Below are positions 61,522 to 64,000 of a DNA stretch of 64,000 bases, piece by piece. Location: contig JABHDC010000193.1 in NCBI GenBank assembly GCA_018673255.1, positions 44,248 to 108,247 of the forward strand, given 5' to 3'. Both the position numbers and the translations under genes were made by a program. Numbering within the stretch: the first letter of the stretch is position 1; every line of letters starts with the position of its first letter. The DNA comes from Gemmatimonadota bacterium (lineage in GTDB: Bacteria > Latescibacterota > UBA2968 > UBA8231). The notes under the pieces were generated by a model, which searched no databases, was not told where the DNA came from, and saw only the letters and a list, made by a program, of their open reading frames with translations.

Positions 61522-63078
61522 TCAGGGACCCCTCATCGCTGGCGGGGACGACGATGGCACCGCGCTCCTGAATCGTGCGATGGCCTGTGTGGCAGCCACC
61601 GAATCGCCTGCCTGGCGATACGCGAGTACGAGGCCCCGCTGCGCGGCATGTAGTTCGGGTTTCTGGGACAGTGCCTGCCCGTACAATTCGACCGCTACCT
61701 GGGCATTGCCCTGGTGCAATTCAAGGTTCCCCATCGCGGTCAGAACGTCGGCCGACTCGCCGAGCAGCTTCAGAGCCCGCTCGTAGGCCTCTCGGCCCAG
61801 GTCGATGTAGCCCCCCGTGGCATAGGCCGTACCCAAATTGTACCACGCCAACCCATAGTCCGGCCTGAGGTCGAGAGCCTGGCGGTATGCGGAGATAGCC
61901 TCTCCGGAACGCGCCAGACGGACGTGAGCATTGCCCAGATTCAGCCATGCCCGTGCGCTGCCTGGCTGAAGGGTCAGACCTTCACGAAGGGACCTGACCG
62001 TTCCTTCGTCGTGGCCGAGTCGGGCATACAGACGGGCAAGCTCAAAATGCGCCTCTGGCATGCGACCTGGCTGTGCCAGTCCACGCAATCGCCCCATCTC
62101 GGCCACGTAGGGGTCGATTCGCTTGTGGGCGGCACGTTGCGCTTCGGCCTGCGCGCTACGTCCCAGACGATGGTATACCGAGGCCAGCTGGAGACGGATG
62201 TCGGGATGGACGGGGTCGAGCTTGAGAGCTTTCTCGAGAGCCCTGGCTGCCTCGGCGTGCATTCCCAGGCCGAGTCGGGACACGCCCAGACCGAGCTGGG
62301 CATCTACCGAAGAGGGATCGCGATCGGCCGCCTCTTCGAACACGGTCATCGCATCACGGATGCGTTGAGCCTGCAGCAACGCACGGCCGGCGGCCACCCG
62401 ATAGCGCACACTGTCCGGCGCCAGTGACACCGCTCGCTGGAGGAAATCCAGGCCTTCCACACATCGTCCCAATCGTTCGCAGCTCAGACTCCCCAGTGCG
62501 AAGCTGGCCTCGTGGGATGTGGGGTCGAGCTCAACCGCACGCTCCAGTGAGGTCTGTGCTGCCGCCACATCTCCCTGGGCCATCTGCAGTGCGCCCATCA
62601 ACTCGTGCAAGGTGGCGCGGTCAGGATCCATCTGGATCGCCTCGACGATCATGAGGTAGGCATTGTGTGGCTGGTCAACACCCAGCCATGCCACCGCCAG
62701 CCTCTGCAGCGTCTGCTCATCGCGGCGAATCTCGACGGCGCGTTTCGCGACTTCCAGGGCCGCCACGGGATCGCGGATCCTGGCCAGGATCTCGCTGAGA
62801 CCCAGCAGCGCCCCCACGTGCAGGCTGTCTGACTGCAGAACCGTCTGAAACTGCGTCATCGACCGATCGAGCTGACCCATCTCGAGCAGCACCCGCGCCA
62901 GCGATTCGCGTGTCTCGAGATCGGCCGGGCTCTGGCGCAAACGCTCTTCGTATGTCATCTGCAATCGCCCCAGCTCGTCTGCCGTGGGCGGCTGAACCAC
63001 TTCAGGCTGAGACTCGCAGCCGGCGAGAATCAGAGCCAGGAGGATGTGCCCGGCTCGTGCAGTCACTGTCCCACCCAT
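61522..63078 (-). CDS. TPR-repeat lipoprotein
   Basis: 518 residues. Lipobox LALILAGC (Cys21). About thirteen TPR units follow, such as RESLARVLLEMGQLDRSMTQ, LHELMGALQMAQGDVAAAQT, VDAQLGLGVSRLGLGMHAEA, IRLQLASVYHRLGRSAQAEA and AWYNLGTAYATGGYIDLGRE. ATG at 63078 with GAAGG 7 bases upstream is preferred. GTG at 63066, which overlaps the previous stop as GTGA, is an alternative. It is co-directional and overlapping with a CRTAC1-type protein, a pairing frequent in FCB and Acidobacteria genomes (ASPIC/UnbV with TPR). Envelope-located; scaffold or secretion accessory is likely, but no specific function can be read. Confidence 0.85.
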   Translation of the reverse strand: MGGTVTARAGHILLALILAGCESQPEVVQPPTADELGRLQMTYEERLRQSPADLETRESLARVLLEMGQLDRSMTQFQTVLQSDSLHVGALLGLSEILARIRDPVAALEVAKRAVEIRRDEQTLQRLAVAWLGVDQPHNAYLMIVEAIQMDPDRATLHELMGALQMAQGDVAAAQTSLERAVELDPTSHEASFALGSLSCERLGRCVEGLDFLQRAVSLAPDSVRYRVAAGRALLQAQRIRDAMTVFEEAADRDPSSVDAQLGLGVSRLGLGMHAEAARALEKALKLDPVHPDIRLQLASVYHRLGRSAQAEAQRAAHKRIDPYVAEMGRLRGLAQPGRMPEAHFELARLYARLGHDEGTVRSLREGLTLQPGSARAWLNLGNAHVRLARSGEAISAYRQALDLRPDYGLAWYNLGTAYATGGYIDLGREAYERALKLLGESADVLTAMGNLELHQGNAQVAVELYGQALSQKPELHAAQRGLVLAYRQAGDSVAATQAIARFRSAVPSSSPPAMRGP

Positions 63079-64000
63079 GGTTCGCCTTCTACGATTCGAA
63101 GGAATTGTCCCGCTGGCACGGCAACCACAGTCTGAGATCCGCCGGCGGGCCAGCGAATGTGGATACTGTCCACAACGGCCTGTCGGCCAAGTCCGAAGTG
63201 CAGCCGCAGATCGTTGTGGGATAGATAGCTGCTGCTCCCCCTCACCTCCGCCGTCTGCCTCAGGTCTTCGGTGAAAACAGTGACACGCGTTCCGATTCCG
63301 CTGCGGTTGCTGCGGGTGCCTTCGACCTCGACCGAGATCCAGTTGCCCTGATTTCCGCCATCATTCCTGAGCAGGTGCGGGCGTTGATTGTTGTTCGACA
63401 CGAAGAAGTCGACATCACCGTCGTTGTCGTAGTCTGCCGCCGCCGAGCCGCGCCCCACTGCCGCCGGAAACGCAGTCAGACCACTCGCCACCGTCACATC
63501 GGTATACGTACCATCACGGTTGTTGAGGAAGAGCTGATCGTGCTGGGCGTAGAGCGGTCCAGCACTGTCGAGGATCTCGATATTCGGCTCGACATGACCG
63601 TTGGCGAGAAACAGATCAGGGTATCCGTCGTTGTCGGTATCGACGAAGTCCGTGCCGAACGTGAGGGTCTGATATGTCGGACCACCCAGGCCGCTGGGCG
63701 CCGTCCGATCTTCGAATCTGCCGTCCCCGGTATTGCGCAGCAGCCGGCACGACTCCCACTGAAAATTGCACACAGCCAGATCGAGTCGTCCATCACGGTC
63801 ATAGTCTGCCCAGTCGGTGCCCATCCCCGCCTCCGGGGCGCCATCGGGGCTCGTGGCGATGCCTGCCGGAACACCGACTTCGGCAAATCGCTTCCCGTCG
63901 TTACGGAACAGGAAATTCGGCTCGTGATCGTTGGCGACATGAAGATCGGGATCGCCGTCATCATCATAGTCGGCGAACACCACGCCCAGTTGCCGCCCCC
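63063..64000 (-). CDS. CRTAC1/ASPIC-UnbV family FG-GAP protein, C-terminal part (cut by window edge)
   Basis: At least 312 codons; the frame is open to the right edge and no true start is in view. FG-GAP/VCBS calcium-loop repeats read DYDDDGDPDLHVANDHEPNF, DYDRDGRLDLAVCNFQWESC, DTDNDGYPDLFLANGHVEPN and DYDNDGDVDFFVSNNNQRPH. The end SGIGTRVTVFTEDLRQTAEV, SSYLSHNDLRLHFGLG and DSIHIRWPAGGSQTV is the UnbV_ASPIC domain. Such proteins are secreted or surface-exposed beta-propellers of uncertain role. It overlaps the following TPR lipoprotein by 16 bases. Confidence 0.92.
   Translation of the reverse strand, partial: GRQLGVVFADYDDDGDPDLHVANDHEPNFLFRNDGKRFAEVGVPAGIATSPDGAPEAGMGTDWADYDRDGRLDLAVCNFQWESCRLLRNTGDGRFEDRTAPSGLGGPTYQTLTFGTDFVDTDNDGYPDLFLANGHVEPNIEILDSAGPLYAQHDQLFLNNRDGTYTDVTVASGLTAFPAAVGRGSAAADYDNDGDVDFFVSNNNQRPHLLRNDGGNQGNWISVEVEGTRSNRSGIGTRVTVFTEDLRQTAEVRGSSSYLSHNDLRLHFGLGRQAVVDSIHIRWPAGGSQTVVAVPAGQFLRIVEGEPWVGQ

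Noticed and set aside
1..64000. Search for mobile elements, integrases, tRNA genes, CRISPR arrays and toxin-antitoxin pairs
   Set aside because: No transposase or integrase motifs, no repeat-spacer pattern and no cloverleaf-like sequence were found by eye.

Overview
The window is GC-rich bacterial chromosome with no rRNA, tRNA, CRISPR array, phage or insertion sequence that I could recognise. The gene content is four sulfatases, glycosidases of several families, phytanoyl-CoA dioxygenase-like and uroporphyrinogen-decarboxylase-like enzymes, DUF6785-type membrane proteins, secreted proteins ending in FlgD/CHU_C-like Ig domains, and a CRTAC1/ASPIC protein. That mixture is typical of uncultured glycan-degrading members of the FCB side of the tree, such as Candidatus Latescibacterota or Poribacteria. 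The taxon is inferred from gene content, not shown directly.

Layout, left part (1-16463): a Zn-type alcohol dehydrogenase overlaps a KduD-like SDR cut by the window edge. Next come a sulfatase and a DUF6282-like metal hydrolase (+), an L-galactose/L-fucose dehydrogenase-like aldo/keto reductase and a Ser-type sulfatase (-), and a plus-strand run of enolase-superfamily enzyme, GH43-like propeller and GH29 fucosidase. After a decayed stretch and an epimerase remnant there are an arginase-fold protein, a sulfatase, a DUF6785 membrane protein and a second GH43/GH130-like propeller. Several of these fit liberation and oxidative breakdown of a (sulfated) deoxyhexose such as L-fucose.

Middle part (16584-36052): a plus-strand run encodes a sugar isomerase/epimerase-like enzyme, an orphan SBP_bac_5 lipoprotein, a beta-helix lipoprotein, two UroD-like enzymes, a GH127-like beta-L-arabinofuranosidase, a GH4 glucosidase/galactosidase and a DUF5060/DUF4038 apiosidase-like enzyme. 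A second DUF6785 protein, a mutarotase-fold secreted protein, a PhyH dioxygenase, a third UroD-like enzyme and a fourth sulfatase follow.

Right part (36076-64000), almost all minus strand: a clear L-arabinose ABC importer (araF-araG-araH), then a compact block of twelve genes (39790-58119) joined mostly by 1-11 base overlaps. Read in transcription order it encodes a lipoprotein, three paralogous secreted discoidin-like proteins, a large outer-membrane-like beta protein with an acidic calcium-site-like insert, a double-parvulin lipoprotein, a TPR lipoprotein, a CBM9-like protein, a second TPR protein, a membrane-anchored solute-binding protein and two unusual MalF/MalG-type permeases. Upstream is a secreted CBM9-like protein gene (58229-59119) with a good sigma70 promoter, a GntR-type palindrome and a tandem repeat in its leader, and a rho-independent terminator behind it. 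A FadR-type GntR regulator coupled to a DUF5107 protein lies next to it. I regard this set as the best candidate for an undescribed system: a GntR-controlled, envelope-spanning glycan capture and import apparatus. The window ends in a TPR lipoprotein and a truncated CRTAC1-type protein.
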